NCBI RefSeq assembly: GCF_963678635.1 | Contig: NC_087067.1 | Coordinates: forward strand, 34,405,009 to 34,427,508 | DNA: 22,500 bases | Direction of reading: 5' to 3' | Source of the DNA: Symsagittifera roscoffensis | Lineage: Eukaryota > Xenacoelomorpha > Acoela > Convolutidae | Shown: piece by piece, positions 1-8,610 of the stretch | Layout: the number at the start of each line of letters is the position of its first letter | Position numbering within the stretch: position 1 is the first letter of the stretch | Translations under genes and position numbers: made by a program | The notes under the pieces: generated by a model | Seen by the model: the letters and a program-made list of their open reading frames with translations, nothing else | Databases searched by the model: none | Told to the model about the DNA's origin: nothing

Positions 1-593
1 TGTCCTGATTAAAAACTTCTTCTCCTAGATTCAAAAGATGCTGGTTTGCAGGACAGTCCTGCCAACCAACAAACTAAAATTATCCTACTATGCTCCTTCC
101 CTATGGAAATCTTGCTTGTTATTGTCCTGAATAGTAAAACTAAGAATCTCTGTGGTTAGAAAGAACGAGGAAACAATCTCCCTCTTCAAGAGATTCTCCA
201 AGTCTTTCATGTCACCACAAAGTGATCAGTCGTCCTAATTGATTAAAAACAATCATGCAGGCTGGAATATTTAAATATATTCTTCACTTAAGCCTTTCGA
301 AATAAATAATAAGTGTCTCTAAAGCCACTTAACTAAAAATCAAAAAGCAAATTTATAAATGCAACAAATTCTTTAATGATCAAAACTCAACTAAATGTTT
401 CAGTATTCAATTACAACTTGCTTGCTTGGTTTCTCACTCGAGTTTTTTCACACACATAAAACAATTCTGAGTTTTAACTTCTTCTTTTTCCGCATTTCTT
501 TGTTTTTTTTCTCTTTTCGTCGTTTAGAAGTTCTAAAACATCTGAATTCTTCTAATTTTCCTTCTTTTTGCATCTTGTTCTTTCGACCATTCG
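1..593. other. AT-rich left flank, probable 3' UTR and start of 3' LTR
   Basis: No coding sequence is convincing on either strand; the plus-strand open stretches here are products of T-rich composition. The window opens with TGTCCTGA, which recurs at 123-130. The string gattaaaaac occurs at 7-16 and 242-251. A near-palindromic AT core, gaatatttaaatatattc, lies near 264-281. In the element's direction this region follows the last coding frame, so 3' UTR, polypurine tract and LTR start are expected here. The LTR edge cannot be placed without a second LTR copy. Confidence 0.45.
478..525 (-). promoter_or_regulatory. Candidate polypurine tract (plus-strand primer site)
   Basis: On the minus strand this stretch is almost all A and G, with two purine runs around an ATGCGG interruption. 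It sits about 70 bases past the end of the last coding frame, where LTR elements place the polypurine tract that primes plus-strand DNA synthesis next to the 3' LTR. A TG that could open the LTR follows the longer run. Composition and position are seen; the function is inferred. Confidence 0.4.
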
Positions 594-974
594 TCAATGT
601 TCCATCTCTTCCTCCTGTGATACTGACTCTGCACTTTCAGTTTCTGTGTCTTGCAACACATCATTATCTATTCTGATGCTGTTGGAAGCAGTCCTTCAAC
701 ACTTCTGCTCTTCTACCCTCTGTTTGCAACAAGGTAGGGGATCCACGTTAGATTCTCTGTTCCTGTAGAAGCTGTTGTGGAGACATAACGTCACCTTTCT
801 CTCCAAATCTTCCTTCAACATCTCTGCCTTCTCCTTTCCACTACGTTCACTTGTCCTGGGAATCCTTTTCACAGCGGTGGTCACTGCATTCCGATGATTC
901 ACGAAAGCTCGCTTGAAAGCTCCTGCTCCAATGTCCAGCTGATATTCACTGTACACTCTGCCGTGCTTCGACAT
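594..974 (-). pseudogene. C-terminal end of the second polyprotein: basic, then acidic tail
   Basis: This frame takes over from the 1795-899 piece by a frameshift inside their overlap (about 900-970). It reads a lysine/arginine-rich helical stretch (KEKAEMLKEDLERK), then meets a TGA at 696-698. It stays open beyond that stop for about 33 codons, giving a very acidic tail with runs of E, before a TGA at 594-596. The smooth continuation past 696 suggests the first TGA is a lesion and 594 the original end. No family is recognised. The first methionine (974) is internal, not a start. Confidence 0.45.
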
Positions 975-1816
975 ATGCTTCTTAGCAAATTCGTACTGTT
1001 AGCTCTGAACCATGGCATCAATCGTCTTCTTGCCCATATATTTTTCACTTCCATCAGAATGTTTAGAATCTTGCACATTGTCTCAAAAAGATCTAAATCT
1101 TTCAGATAATCCAATTTCCGCAACTGTTCTCTCGTTGGCGCTTCCTGTCTATTGTTCTCCCTTAGATGAGCTTCCAGCCATCGTAACGCCATCATAACTC
1201 CCACTATCACTATTGTTATGGGCTGTGATGAGTCTGGTAAACCCATGGAGAGCAGCTCTCCAGAGTCCCAGATCAACACCAGATTACTACGCTCGGGATA
1301 CCACCAAGTCTGCAGCAAGCAGTGGCAGAAAAACTCGTCATGTGTCAACATGATGCTCCTCCAATTGCGTTTTCCCGAAGTTTCCAGTAATGGTTCCAGT
1401 TCCATCATCACCCGGTGGACTTCATCATTCTCGTCTACTGTATTGTAATCTGTAACAGTTGATCTTCTCTGTTTCTGTCTATCAAAGTCACTGAAGTTCC
1501 CACTTACGTATCCCATGAACTTCCTTCCCAGTATCGATTCCAACTCCTCCTTTGTTCTCTCTGGAACTGCTGAGAACATCTTACATAGCAACTCATAAGA
1601 TTTTTTGGACATTCGTGTCAGTCTTACACACTTTGGCACGGAGAAGGCTTGATCCACGATCGTTCTCGTACTCTTTACATCCACAGCTACAAAATGCACC
1701 GGGTATCTGCTCTTGCACATCGGAGCCAATGTCGAGCCCACCAAGTATCGTGCTCCTGATGGTCTACAATAAGTCTCACTGTGTCTGATGTTCATTTCCG
1801 CCTCGATCGCTTCCCT
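899..1816 (-). pseudogene. Second polyprotein, C-terminal region of unknown function
   Basis: An open frame of about 300 codons joined in frame to the piece upstream (2224-1817) across a single TAG at 1817-1819. The protein mixes strand-rich and helical parts. A hydrophobic run (ITIVIVGVMMALRWL, near 1160-1205) follows an aromatic, cysteine-containing patch (FFCHCLLQTWWYPE). It is too short and polar-flanked for a clear transmembrane call. I do not recognise a domain. The frame is lost near 900-970, where the 974-594 frame continues. It lies at the far 3' end of the element, in the place occupied by env or an accessory gene in other LTR elements, but nothing here looks like a fusion glycoprotein. 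Confidence 0.55.
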
Positions 1817-2224
1817 CTATTTTCCTATGTGTTTCTGCTCGGTTTGCAGAACTCCTGGGAATACTTCTACACTGATGGCTGTGACCATCTCATGTTTCTG
1901 TTCTAGGTTCAATAGTGACTCTAAAGAACTAAACATGCTGTAGAATCCTAGTGCAGTCACTAGATTCACCTCGGTTCCTCCATGGCAATCCGCGATCAGT
2001 TCCGTTTCCGTCCTTGCTTTCATCGCGACCTTCCCAAACAGTATCGTCAATTGCTTGTGTTGTCTCTCTAGGGTCTTCACACATTCCAGACCTCCACAAA
2101 CGTGACCTTCCAGTCCACAGACTTCCGCCAGACAGCTACCAAGTTTGACCCAGTCTTCTGATCCCCAGCCAGGCAACTCCACTTTATCTTCCCCGTTGCT
2201 CCTAGAGGCCGTTATAATCACATT
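1817..2224 (-). pseudogene. Second polyprotein, internal region of unknown function
   Basis: About 135 codons in the same frame as both neighbours, bounded by TAA at 2225-2227 and TAG at 1817-1819. The codon before the apparent start is sense (AAT) and the apparent start is GTG, so this is an internal slice rather than a gene. The protein is helical and contains several cysteines (SCLAEVCGLEGHVCGG). No domain is recognised. Continuity of frame across both stops argues that the stops are mutations. Confidence 0.45.
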
Positions 2225-2512
2225 TTATATGATGTTAAGGTCACGCAGGTTACAATCTGCATTCAGCTCCCTCTGCACATCTTGTGTCGCCCGTAATATC
2301 GAGTCAGCATTGGGACTAGGACACCATGATGGTCTCATCAGTTCCCACACTACCATCAAGCTCGTTCTCAGTAGTTCATCTGAGAATCCCAACCCAAACT
2401 CCACTCTTTTGTCGGATTTTGGTACGGAAGGTGCAGTCACCTCTTCTTCCAAGACCAGTCCCAATTTGATATGAAGATTGGTAGCGCTCTTAATCATTAC
2501 AATTCTCGACGT
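2225..2512 (-). pseudogene. Second polyprotein, internal region of unknown function
   Basis: A slice of about 95 codons, in frame with the pieces on either side across TGA at 2513-2515 and TAA at 2225-2227. The visible sequence begins with a hydrophobic helix (KSATNLHIKLGLVLEE) and ends in a basic/acidic helix. No catalytic motif can be named. It is part of one long frame running from 3484 to 899. Confidence 0.4.
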
Positions 2513-3484
2513 TCAGATTCTTAGCAACACTGCCTGCTCGTAATCGAAGAAGCAATCGCGTATGTCTTCACTCAGGAAAGGGTTGTACGCTATCCCTATG
2601 ATTCCGGATACGTAGCTGTACGACTTCTTCTTGATCGGTCCACAGTACTCACTGGATTTCGGCAGTGCCCCCATAGATTCTTTTGTGAGTGTCAGCTCCT
2701 TGTTTGAAAATCTCCTGATTTTGTCTATCTTTCTCATGGGCTCTAACTCCCCGGGTTCTTTCATATTCACCCTCATCGGTTTGCTTTGCTGCATATCCAG
2801 CAGTGCTAGCAAGAGTAAGGCTTTCGCTCGCTCATCGCCCTCCCTCAGCATCTTGACACAGGTGTTCAATGCAGGCACTGAAATCTGCTCTATCATGAAT
2901 CGAATGAAACAGAGAGCGTCTCTCCGCTTCGCACACGCTATTGCTGCTCCCTCTTGGATTATCAGATCCCTCAGGTTCGTCATAAGGAAAACCTTCTCTT
3001 CTTTTGACCTCTTCCTTTCTTCTGAATCATATTCTTCGCGAGTCAGTCCCATCATGCACCAGGCAAACCTCAGTTGTAACTCGGTTCTCACGTAAGGTAC
3101 TGCCATGAGAGCGTGTATTCTTGGCGCAGTCCTCATTTCTTCTTCGAAGTACCGTAACACCACTGCTTTCCATGGAAGGCTCACCAACTGCTCCATCGTT
3201 TCTGCCTGTATCGCAGACGACGCTAAAGTCCCGTACGCCATCTGCTTGAGGGTTGTGCCTTGCAACATTGTCTCCAGATAACCCTCCATGGCACTCTTGT
3301 CTTCCAGAGCCATCAAATCCCCTCTAGCCGAGTTTCGGTACTCCAACATCTCCATGTATCCACCGGCGGGTTCATCTATCGACACAGCCTCGGATACTGT
3401 CAGTCGGTTATACTCCACTGGTACTAGTTGTCCTGCGACACTTCCCTTTCCGTGATCCATGGAAGATGGCTTAAAGTCTTTCAT
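2513..3484 (-). CDS. Second polyprotein, 323-codon helical region, unknown function
   Basis: The best-preserved stretch of the 3' half of the block. It opens with an ATG at 3484 that overlaps the end of the preceding frame (stop 3471-3473) by 14 bases in a different frame. It could therefore be a separate gene with an overlapping start, or the preceding frame may have shifted. The protein is largely alpha-helical, rich in M, E and R, with a basic patch (EERKRSKEEK) and a run of leucines and alanines (AKALLLLALLDMQQSK). I do not recognise a family; overall it has the feel of a structural or nucleic-acid-binding protein, which is only an impression. The frame continues past TGA at 2513-2515 into 2512-2225. 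Confidence 0.6.
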   Translation of the reverse strand: MKDFKPSSMDHGKGSVAGQLVPVEYNRLTVSEAVSIDEPAGGYMEMLEYRNSARGDLMALEDKSAMEGYLETMLQGTTLKQMAYGTLASSAIQAETMEQLVSLPWKAVVLRYFEEEMRTAPRIHALMAVPYVRTELQLRFAWCMMGLTREEYDSEERKRSKEEKVFLMTNLRDLIIQEGAAIACAKRRDALCFIRFMIEQISVPALNTCVKMLREGDERAKALLLLALLDMQQSKPMRVNMKEPGELEPMRKIDKIRRFSNKELTLTKESMGALPKSSEYCGPIKKKSYSYVSGIIGIAYNPFLSEDIRDCFFDYEQAVLLRI

Positions 3485-4661
3485 TGTGCTCTCTCCACAT
3501 TGGCTGCGGTGTCATCTTGATGGGAGAGTTCGCTTCACTTTCATCAGTGGCTGAGTCAATCAACAACTCACTCAATCTCCCTTCACACTCATCAAGCTTG
3601 TCAAGGACTTCCCGCATCAATGGTCGGTTGAGACCTGTTTTCAAAGTGGACTGGGTCCCATAGCTCTGAACTACTGTCCAGACTTCTTCCATGAACGCCA
3701 CTCTGTCCAATCTACATCCCGGCCTGTTCTCCTGGTCTCGGTGATGTACTTCCCACTCTTCTTCGGGCAACGTTCTCAAGAAACGTACTCTGGCTGAGCC
3801 CTCTATTCTTCTTCTTCTAGGCGATTCCATGAGGATTCTTTGTTCGTTAATTCTTGAATTGCCAGGAGAGCTGCTCTCCGGCAAACTCCGTTTCATTTCT
3901 GTAAAGGCTGACGGAGGTTCCAGTGTCGAAATGCCCTCATCCGCTGGCTCAGTCGTCTCCAACGTATCCGCGTTGTTCTCAAGATCACTGAAGATTCTGA
4001 AATCCAGGCTGGATACTCCTCCTGTCGATGCCCTGTCGTCTTCCCCACCAGCTTGACTTGCATCTTGTTGCATGGGTTCTTCCGCTTGACGGCTTCCTCC
4101 CTGTCCGTCTTCTCCTTCTGACATATCCTTCTTTGAGCTTGAGGGCCCTTGCTTTTCGTTGTCGGCTCCTCCCGGAAACTTCGGTATGATCAATGTACCG
4201 GCCGATCTATCTTCCTCTTCTTCATGGACCACTTTGATTTCCTCACAACCGAAGGGTGCTAGGAAGGTTCTCGTCTGCAGCATTCCTACTACCGTCAACT
4301 CCGGTTTCACTCTAGTCAGGATCAAGGAGGCCTCAGGCAGTTCGGTCCTGCCTCTCATCTTCATAGGCGCTAAGCCCAATCCCGCCCATTCCTCGTCAAA
4401 TCTTCCAGGCTTGAGAGTCGCGGCGTTGCTTATTCGCCTTCTCGTCGCTTGATCGGTATAGGCAAATCGTGTGTATTGTAACACGGCGGCATTTCTCCCT
4501 ACAAAGTATGGATCCATTGTTCCCACGAAATTCCCTATTCTCCTTTCATTGGTTTCGAATGCTCTCAACCTAGGAGTTTGTACCAAGGAGACTGCTCCGA
4601 GCAACATCCTTCTAATCAGAGGGAATTCAGGGATTGCCTCCGGCAGCTTCTCGTAATCACC
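3471..4661 (-). CDS. Second polyprotein, region with disordered acidic centre
   Basis: In frame with the upstream piece across TGA at 4662-4664; the apparent ATG at 4607 lies 18 codons inside the open frame. The N-terminal third looks folded (RFAYTDQATRRR). It is followed by a long low-complexity segment rich in G, S, E, D and Q (near 4160-4020), then an arginine run (ESPRRRRIEG, near 3820) and a helical C-terminus (MREVLDKLDECEGRL). A disordered acidic linker between folded parts is typical of a polyprotein hinge. No domain is recognised. It ends at TAA 3471-3473, with the next frame's ATG already inside it at 3484. Confidence 0.55.
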   Translation of the reverse strand, partial: GDYEKLPEAIPEFPLIRRMLLGAVSLVQTPRLRAFETNERRIGNFVGTMDPYFVGRNAAVLQYTRFAYTDQATRRRISNAATLKPGRFDEEWAGLGLAPMKMRGRTELPEASLILTRVKPELTVVGMLQTRTFLAPFGCEEIKVVHEEEEDRSAGTLIIPKFPGGADNEKQGPSSSKKDMSEGEDGQGGSRQAEEPMQQDASQAGGEDDRASTGGVSSLDFRIFSDLENNADTLETTEPADEGISTLEPPSAFTEMKRSLPESSSPGNSRINEQRILMESPRRRRIEGSARVRFLRTLPEEEWEVHHRDQENRPGCRLDRVAFMEEVWTVVQSYGTQSTLKTGLNRPLMREVLDKLDECEGRLSELLIDSATDESEANSPIKMTPQPMWREHNERL

Positions 4662-5657
4662 TCAGTCTTTCATCTCTTCTCTCACTTTGTGATATGCTGC
4701 AGTGAGACGAGGAACTCTGGTCATTTCACCATTCGTCTTGTCATAGGGTCTCAGATTCCAGAGCTTTGGAAACACCTCGATGTGCCCTCTCTCTACCTCT
4801 CCCATGCGATCACGGAAGTGATCGTCAAAGTTGATGACTGTCATCTCTGGCTCTGATATTTTCGCAAATAACAGATCTTCACTCATGAGCTCCCGCAATG
4901 TGTGCTGCTCACACCAGTTCAGTACACTACCGTCCACTGCTGATATGAGGTTCAGGTGCAGCACCGACCTCCTATACGCCTCCACCTTAACGTCAGGGAA
5001 CGCAAACGTGACTGCTGGTCCATAGATCACTGTCACAAACTCCGTAGCTCCTCTGATCAATGCTAAGGGATCGGTTCTCATAGCCAAGCTCAGATCGGTT
5101 AAGAGGGGCATGCCCCCAACATGTCGTCTAACATCTTCTTCTCTTTCGATAGTCTCATCTTTTCCCGTTCCAAAGCGATTTTGTTGCAAGAGATATTGGA
5201 TAAGAGTGTGTTTCAGGTCTCTTATCTTATTCCACCAGTCCGTGGATTTATTCATATCTAAATTCCTCACCCTCTCTCTCATCTGCTCTGGACAACGTGT
5301 CAATTTCATTAGTCCTCCCAAGTTTCCGTGGGTAATCGCAATCAGTGTTAGAAGCCCATCTAACCGCAGGTTCTGGATTCCTTCGGTGAGCAGCATCGCC
5401 GGTCCTTTCACGAAACTCTCTGCTCCAAACGTCGCGAACAAGGCTAGTAGTTCCACTATTGACACTTCCACTACTGCTTGGAGGAATTCCTTTATCAAGT
5501 AATGAGAGACTTTCGGGGAGACTTTTGCCAAGAAGGACACGGTCCATCCGGCTCCCAACCCTTCCAGCATGCTGTCCGTACGTTCAAAGCCTTCCTGTCC
5601 CTTCACTTCCTGGGTCCAGAAGGTTTTCAGGGTAATCTGACACATTCTGTTTACAAA
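4662..5657 (-). CDS. Second polyprotein, 330-codon region, unknown function
   Basis: Reads in frame from 5972-5661 across TAA at 5658-5660; the ATG at 5645 is four codons after that stop. If the stop were genuine, this would be a separate gene with a 12-base spacer; the unbroken frame on both sides makes a lesion as likely. The protein starts with amphipathic helices (FLQAVVEVSIVELLALFATF), passes a charged linker (TGKDETIEREEDVRR, near 5160) and ends in a mixed region with a D/H cluster (INFDDHFRDRMGEVERGH). Those acidic and histidine residues could bind metal, but nothing shows that they do. No family is recognised. Confidence 0.55.
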   Translation of the reverse strand, partial: FVNRMCQITLKTFWTQEVKGQEGFERTDSMLEGLGAGWTVSFLAKVSPKVSHYLIKEFLQAVVEVSIVELLALFATFGAESFVKGPAMLLTEGIQNLRLDGLLTLIAITHGNLGGLMKLTRCPEQMRERVRNLDMNKSTDWWNKIRDLKHTLIQYLLQQNRFGTGKDETIEREEDVRRHVGGMPLLTDLSLAMRTDPLALIRGATEFVTVIYGPAVTFAFPDVKVEAYRRSVLHLNLISAVDGSVLNWCEQHTLRELMSEDLLFAKISEPEMTVINFDDHFRDRMGEVERGHIEVFPKLWNLRPYDKTNGEMTRVPRLTAAYHKVREEMKD

Positions 5658-5660
5658 TTA

Positions 5661-5972
5661 AGCGGTCTTTTCTTCAGCATTTTCCGCCAGGTTCACCTCC
5701 TTCAACAAGTAGGCATGGATCTTCGTGATCATCACAGGGCCTTGCTCAAAAGCAACTGCACCCAATGCCGCTACTCGAGGACTTAGGCGTAGCCACTGGT
5801 TGGCTTCCGGTTTGGTTCTCAAAACCATCGCCTCCAATTGAGCTCTAGTCTCTTGGGAATTTTTCCTTCTCGTGTTTTCACCTGTCACTTCCATTGCTCG
5901 GAACCATAAGTCGTTGGACATCGCTACGACCACTCGATGGTCGTCGTCTATTCCGGGTTTCAGTTTGAGCTG
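5661..5972 (-). pseudogene. Second polyprotein, bridge segment
   Basis: About 104 codons in the same frame as the GxND-containing segment upstream, across TGA at 5973-5975. It is bounded downstream by TAA 5658-5660. The visible protein begins QLKLKPGIDDDHRVVVAMS, then a basic helix (ENTRRKNSQETRAQLE) and an alanine-rich helix. The conserved-looking flow across both stops is the evidence that this is an internal slice of one protein. Confidence 0.4.
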
Positions 5973-6917
5973 TCAACTGAAATTGGACAGTTCCAACCCC
6001 AGCACCTCGTCCAACACTAACATGTGCAGCGCATGGTCCTTGAATCGTCTCATCGCGTTCGAGATATCTGACCACACTGCAGTTAGTTCAGCCCTGAGTG
6101 GCCTCAGGTTCTCCATCTCTATCATGCGATTTGGGGCGGATATGATCACATCATATTTCCCTTCCGAAAGCAAGGTCACGATCGCATACACAAATTTTAG
6201 TCCATCCGGGAGATATGCATACCCGGGAGACAACGCGAATACTATTCTCGGTGTCACCTTGGTGAACAACCCCTCCTTCGTCGCATCCACCACTTCACCC
6301 ATCGACTCAAGGATATATTTTATCGCTGGCCACACAGCATTCTCTGCCGTTGTAGGATCTCTGAGTCTGCTCAGAAAACCTCTACTGTGTAGATGGTCAT
6401 TGATGCCAGCAAACACGACCGTAATTGGGTTCATGTCCGTCTGTCTTTGTACCCCTTTAGCCAGAGATACCGATTGCAGTAGGTCCAGATCGACCGCTGC
6501 CAACATTATGACGTCCGGCCAAAACAGAGACTTGGAAGTATACACGAACTCTAAATTCGCTACTATCATGATCTTGGCCTTCCTTATTTCTGCCTTATCA
6601 TAGGCGGCGAAGATGGTCTCATCTTTCTGTATCGCTTTCAATCTGCCGTATCTTTGGACATCACCATCTTGACTCACTAGTTTTGGGTATATTCTTTCCT
6701 TTACAAGACCAGGGGGTGTCGTCAGCTGCCTGAACATCTTCACACGTTGTCCAATCGGCGCTCTCGTCGTCAGAAATCTTCCTGGTCTCTCTTCCCGATT
6801 CCCCTCATCATAATTCAACCTCACATCCGGCAATGGTCTCGCGTTCACTGGTCCCATTGTGTTATTAGAGGGCAGTCCCTCTAGGTCAGCAAATCTCAAG
6901 GCCGTTTATGCTAGCGG
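5973..6917 (-). CDS. Second polyprotein, segment with a second SGNH-like GxND motif
   Basis: The same frame as the 7109-6921 piece, separated by two stops created inside a short tandem duplication (6905-6945). The protein has alternating hydrophobic strands and helices, as in a Rossmann-like or flavodoxin-like fold. The string ITVVFAGINDHLHSRG (near 6430-6390) matches the strand-then-GxND form of SGNH-hydrolase block III, in which the Asn forms the oxyanion hole. Further strand-like runs follow (RIVFALSPGYAYLPDG, YDVIISAPNR). A GDS nucleophile motif is not seen in this segment. It may be a diverged second SGNH-like domain or the completing part of the first. This is inference from one motif plus strand pattern. 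The frame ends at TGA 5973-5975. Confidence 0.55.
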
Positions 6918-6920
6918 CTA

Positions 6921-7109
6921 TCTCAAGTTTATGCTAGCGGCTATCAACCAGTCTACGCCTGTTATCGAGTACAGTCTGCTGACGGATAGCCTCGCTCCAT
7001 TCAGCATCCTCCTTGCATTTTCAATGAAGCTCACCCTCTGGAGATCCAGCTTCATTAGTTTATCTTTGTATACATGCCAGGGAGATGGTATGGGCCTTGA
7101 CCACATCAA
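6921..7109 (-). pseudogene. Second polyprotein, segment between the SGNH domains
   Basis: Sixty-odd codons after a frameshift from the 7762-7106 frame near 7110. It is mostly helical (YKDKLMKLDLQRVSFIENAR), followed by a hydrophobic stretch (SITGVDWLIAASINL). It is then cut by TAG at 6918-6920 and TAA at 6906-6908, both inside the 23-base duplication. The same frame resumes at 6905. No domain is recognised. Confidence 0.45.
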
Positions 7110-7765
7110 CGATCCTCTGCCCGGGCGTCTCTCCTCTCGACTGGTACTTGTCGTCTCCGATCTCGTTCCGATCTAGACGTGCTGGCTGTCTCTTCGATTG
7201 GGTTAACAGGTCCTAGTCTTCTCCGAGGATGAATGGTCCTCCTTACCGGTGCTTCTCCCAATCGATCTTGAACATCCGTCCTTTGACCTGGTTCGCTGGA
7301 GCTCTGCTGTCTATAATTCGTGACGGCCAGGACCATCCCCAAGCGTGTTTCCAGGTTAGGAGGCACAAAGGTGGTAATCACCGTTTCGCTCGATGCTCCT
7401 TCTTCCCTCAGCACTCCTGTGTCAAAGAGTTCTACCTCCAACTCATCAAATCGCTCCTGGAAGACTCTGTTCAGCCAAGCTTGTCCTTCAATAATATCGA
7501 AGTGGATGCCGTCTGTGGTCAGCCTGGCCTGATCCATCGCTCTCAAGTCATGTTCGATGTCCATGAGGATCATCCTTCCGGCATTCCGACTTACGAGATT
7601 CCTCATAATATTGTTCCACCTGACCACTCCCCCGTTGTGGATGCCGTCTGTGGTCAGCCTGGCCTGATCCATCGCTCTCAAGTCATGTTCGATGTCCATG
7701 AGGATCATCCTTCCGGCATTCCGACTTGCGAGATTCCTCATAATATTGTTCCACCTGACCACTCC
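7106..7765 (-). CDS. SGNH/GDSL hydrolase domain, C-terminal half with duplicated active-site block
   Basis: Carries the SGNH block V signature DGIH followed by FD and EGQAWLNRVF, the usual DxxH-x(5-8)-EG arrangement with the catalytic Asp and His. A perfect-frame tandem duplication of 45 codons means DGIH occurs twice. The first reading copy (7648-7637) runs into NGG and the repeat start. Only the second (7513-7502) continues into the normal FD...EGQAW helix. After the domain comes a P/R/S-rich disordered tail (RRTIHPRRRLGP). The upstream half of the domain lies in other frames (8607-7891 and 7865-7766). The domain type is well supported; enzymatic activity and substrate are unknown. SGNH/GDSL esterase domains are known in retroelements (ORF1 of some non-LTR elements; ORF3 of bdelloid rotifer LTR elements), where membrane targeting has been suggested. 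Confidence 0.7.
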   Translation of the reverse strand, partial: GVVRWNNIMRNLASRNAGRMILMDIEHDLRAMDQARLTTDGIHNGGVVRWNNIMRNLVSRNAGRMILMDIEHDLRAMDQARLTTDGIHFDIIEGQAWLNRVFQERFDELEVELFDTGVLREEGASSETVITTFVPPNLETRLGMVLAVTNYRQQSSSEPGQRTDVQDRLGEAPVRRTIHPRRRLGPVNPIEETASTSRSERDRRRQVPVERRDARAEDR

Positions 7766-7766
7766 C
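7502..7766. repeat. 130-base tandem duplication, 135-base period
   Basis: Bases 7502-7631 and 7637-7766 match at every position except one (acttacgag versus acttgcgag), with a five-base spacer ccgtt. The period of 135 is exactly 45 codons, so the protein frame is kept. The unit spans the SGNH strand-helix segment and the DGIH block. Near-identity shows that the duplication is much younger than most of the other lesions, or was copied recently by template switching during reverse transcription. Confidence 0.97.
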
Positions 7767-7887
7767 TGCTGCTGTCAAGCTTCTTGCATTCATAGGCACA
7801 GTGCAAACGGTCAGTACCGCGCAGTTGAACTTCTGCCAGAGAGTAGTAAACAAGCACACCATCATCGATTCCCATAGTGCTTCCTCC
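7683..7887 (-). pseudogene. SGNH hydrolase domain, central strand segment
   Basis: The short open frame that bridges the two halves of the SGNH domain. Its useful part is the strand FNCAVLTVCTVPMN (near 7830-7790), which fits the central beta strand after block III in SGNH proteins. The frame enters by a shift near 7890 and leaves by a shift near 7765. A clear block III GxND is not visible between blocks II and V here; the only GxND lies about 1.1 kb downstream, at 6430-6390. Confidence 0.5.
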
Positions 7888-8607
7888 TCATCCGAACTTC
7901 TCGAGATGTTGTTCGTTCCAACCGATGATCCGATATAACTGGGCTATAGTCGCCCCTCCGAAGGCCATCACCGTGGTGACCCAAGAGGTCATAAAATTCG
8001 ATAGTACTCTGACCAAGCTGTCTCCCAGTATCAGATGTGATGTCCCCAGTGGCGGTTGTTGCAGGTTTACTGCCGGGTTCCAAGTCGCTCGATTGAAGTA
8101 AGCTCTCGGATCTGTCTCCGGAACTCCCGTGAAGTTGTATCTCAATTGATTGTTCTTTTGTATGTCTATTACACGTGACACTTTCTTCGCTGGCATCTTC
8201 TGTATTCTTCTTTCTGGGGCCTTAGAGCTCCCCATTAGTGGCGTCACGTCGCTTATTCCCTGTCTGATCACGGTCTGGGAGAGTCCTACTCTGCCCGTGT
8301 CATCGATCGTTCCATAGGGTGCAGTCACCCCGGAACCTGGCGTATTCTTGTTGGCGACCAGTCGTCCAGCTGTCTCTATCAGCTTCCTCACCGTTTGTTC
8401 CACGACGGGGTCACCCAAGGTGTCACTAGGGTCCGGGATTGTCACTCGATCTGTTGCTGTCGGGAGCCATGTCTCCGTTGTCTGACTCATTTCTCGAGGC
8501 GTCAAGAGCTCCATCGGGGACTGCCCACGAGGAATACTCCTTGCAGGTATCACCTTCTCCACGGCCGTTGTCAACGCCCTCCGTCCGATCGCTCCTTGTA
8601 TTCCTGC
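7888..8607 (-). CDS. Second polyprotein: linker and SGNH/GDSL hydrolase N-terminal half
   Basis: In frame with the N-terminal coiled-coil piece across TAG at 8608-8610. About 140 codons of P/T/S-rich linker precede a folded domain that opens with HLILGDSLVRVL. This is SGNH block I, with the nucleophile Ser codon at 8020-8018. FGGATIAQLYRII follows about 25 residues later, matching block II with its oxyanion-hole Gly. The frame stops at 7888-7890; the domain continues in another frame. Spacing of blocks I and II is normal for the family. The substrate is unknown; these domains usually hydrolyse esters or lipids. Sure of the superfamily, not of activity. Confidence 0.7.
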   Translation of the reverse strand, partial: AGIQGAIGRRALTTAVEKVIPARSIPRGQSPMELLTPREMSQTTETWLPTATDRVTIPDPSDTLGDPVVEQTVRKLIETAGRLVANKNTPGSGVTAPYGTIDDTGRVGLSQTVIRQGISDVTPLMGSSKAPERRIQKMPAKKVSRVIDIQKNNQLRYNFTGVPETDPRAYFNRATWNPAVNLQQPPLGTSHLILGDSLVRVLSNFMTSWVTTVMAFGGATIAQLYRIIGWNEQHLEKFG

Positions 8608-8610
8608 CTA

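Noticed and set aside
395-676. Plus-strand open frame rich in F, L and S
   Set aside because: It is the complement of the purine-rich tract and of the C-terminal coding tail on the minus strand; composition explains it.
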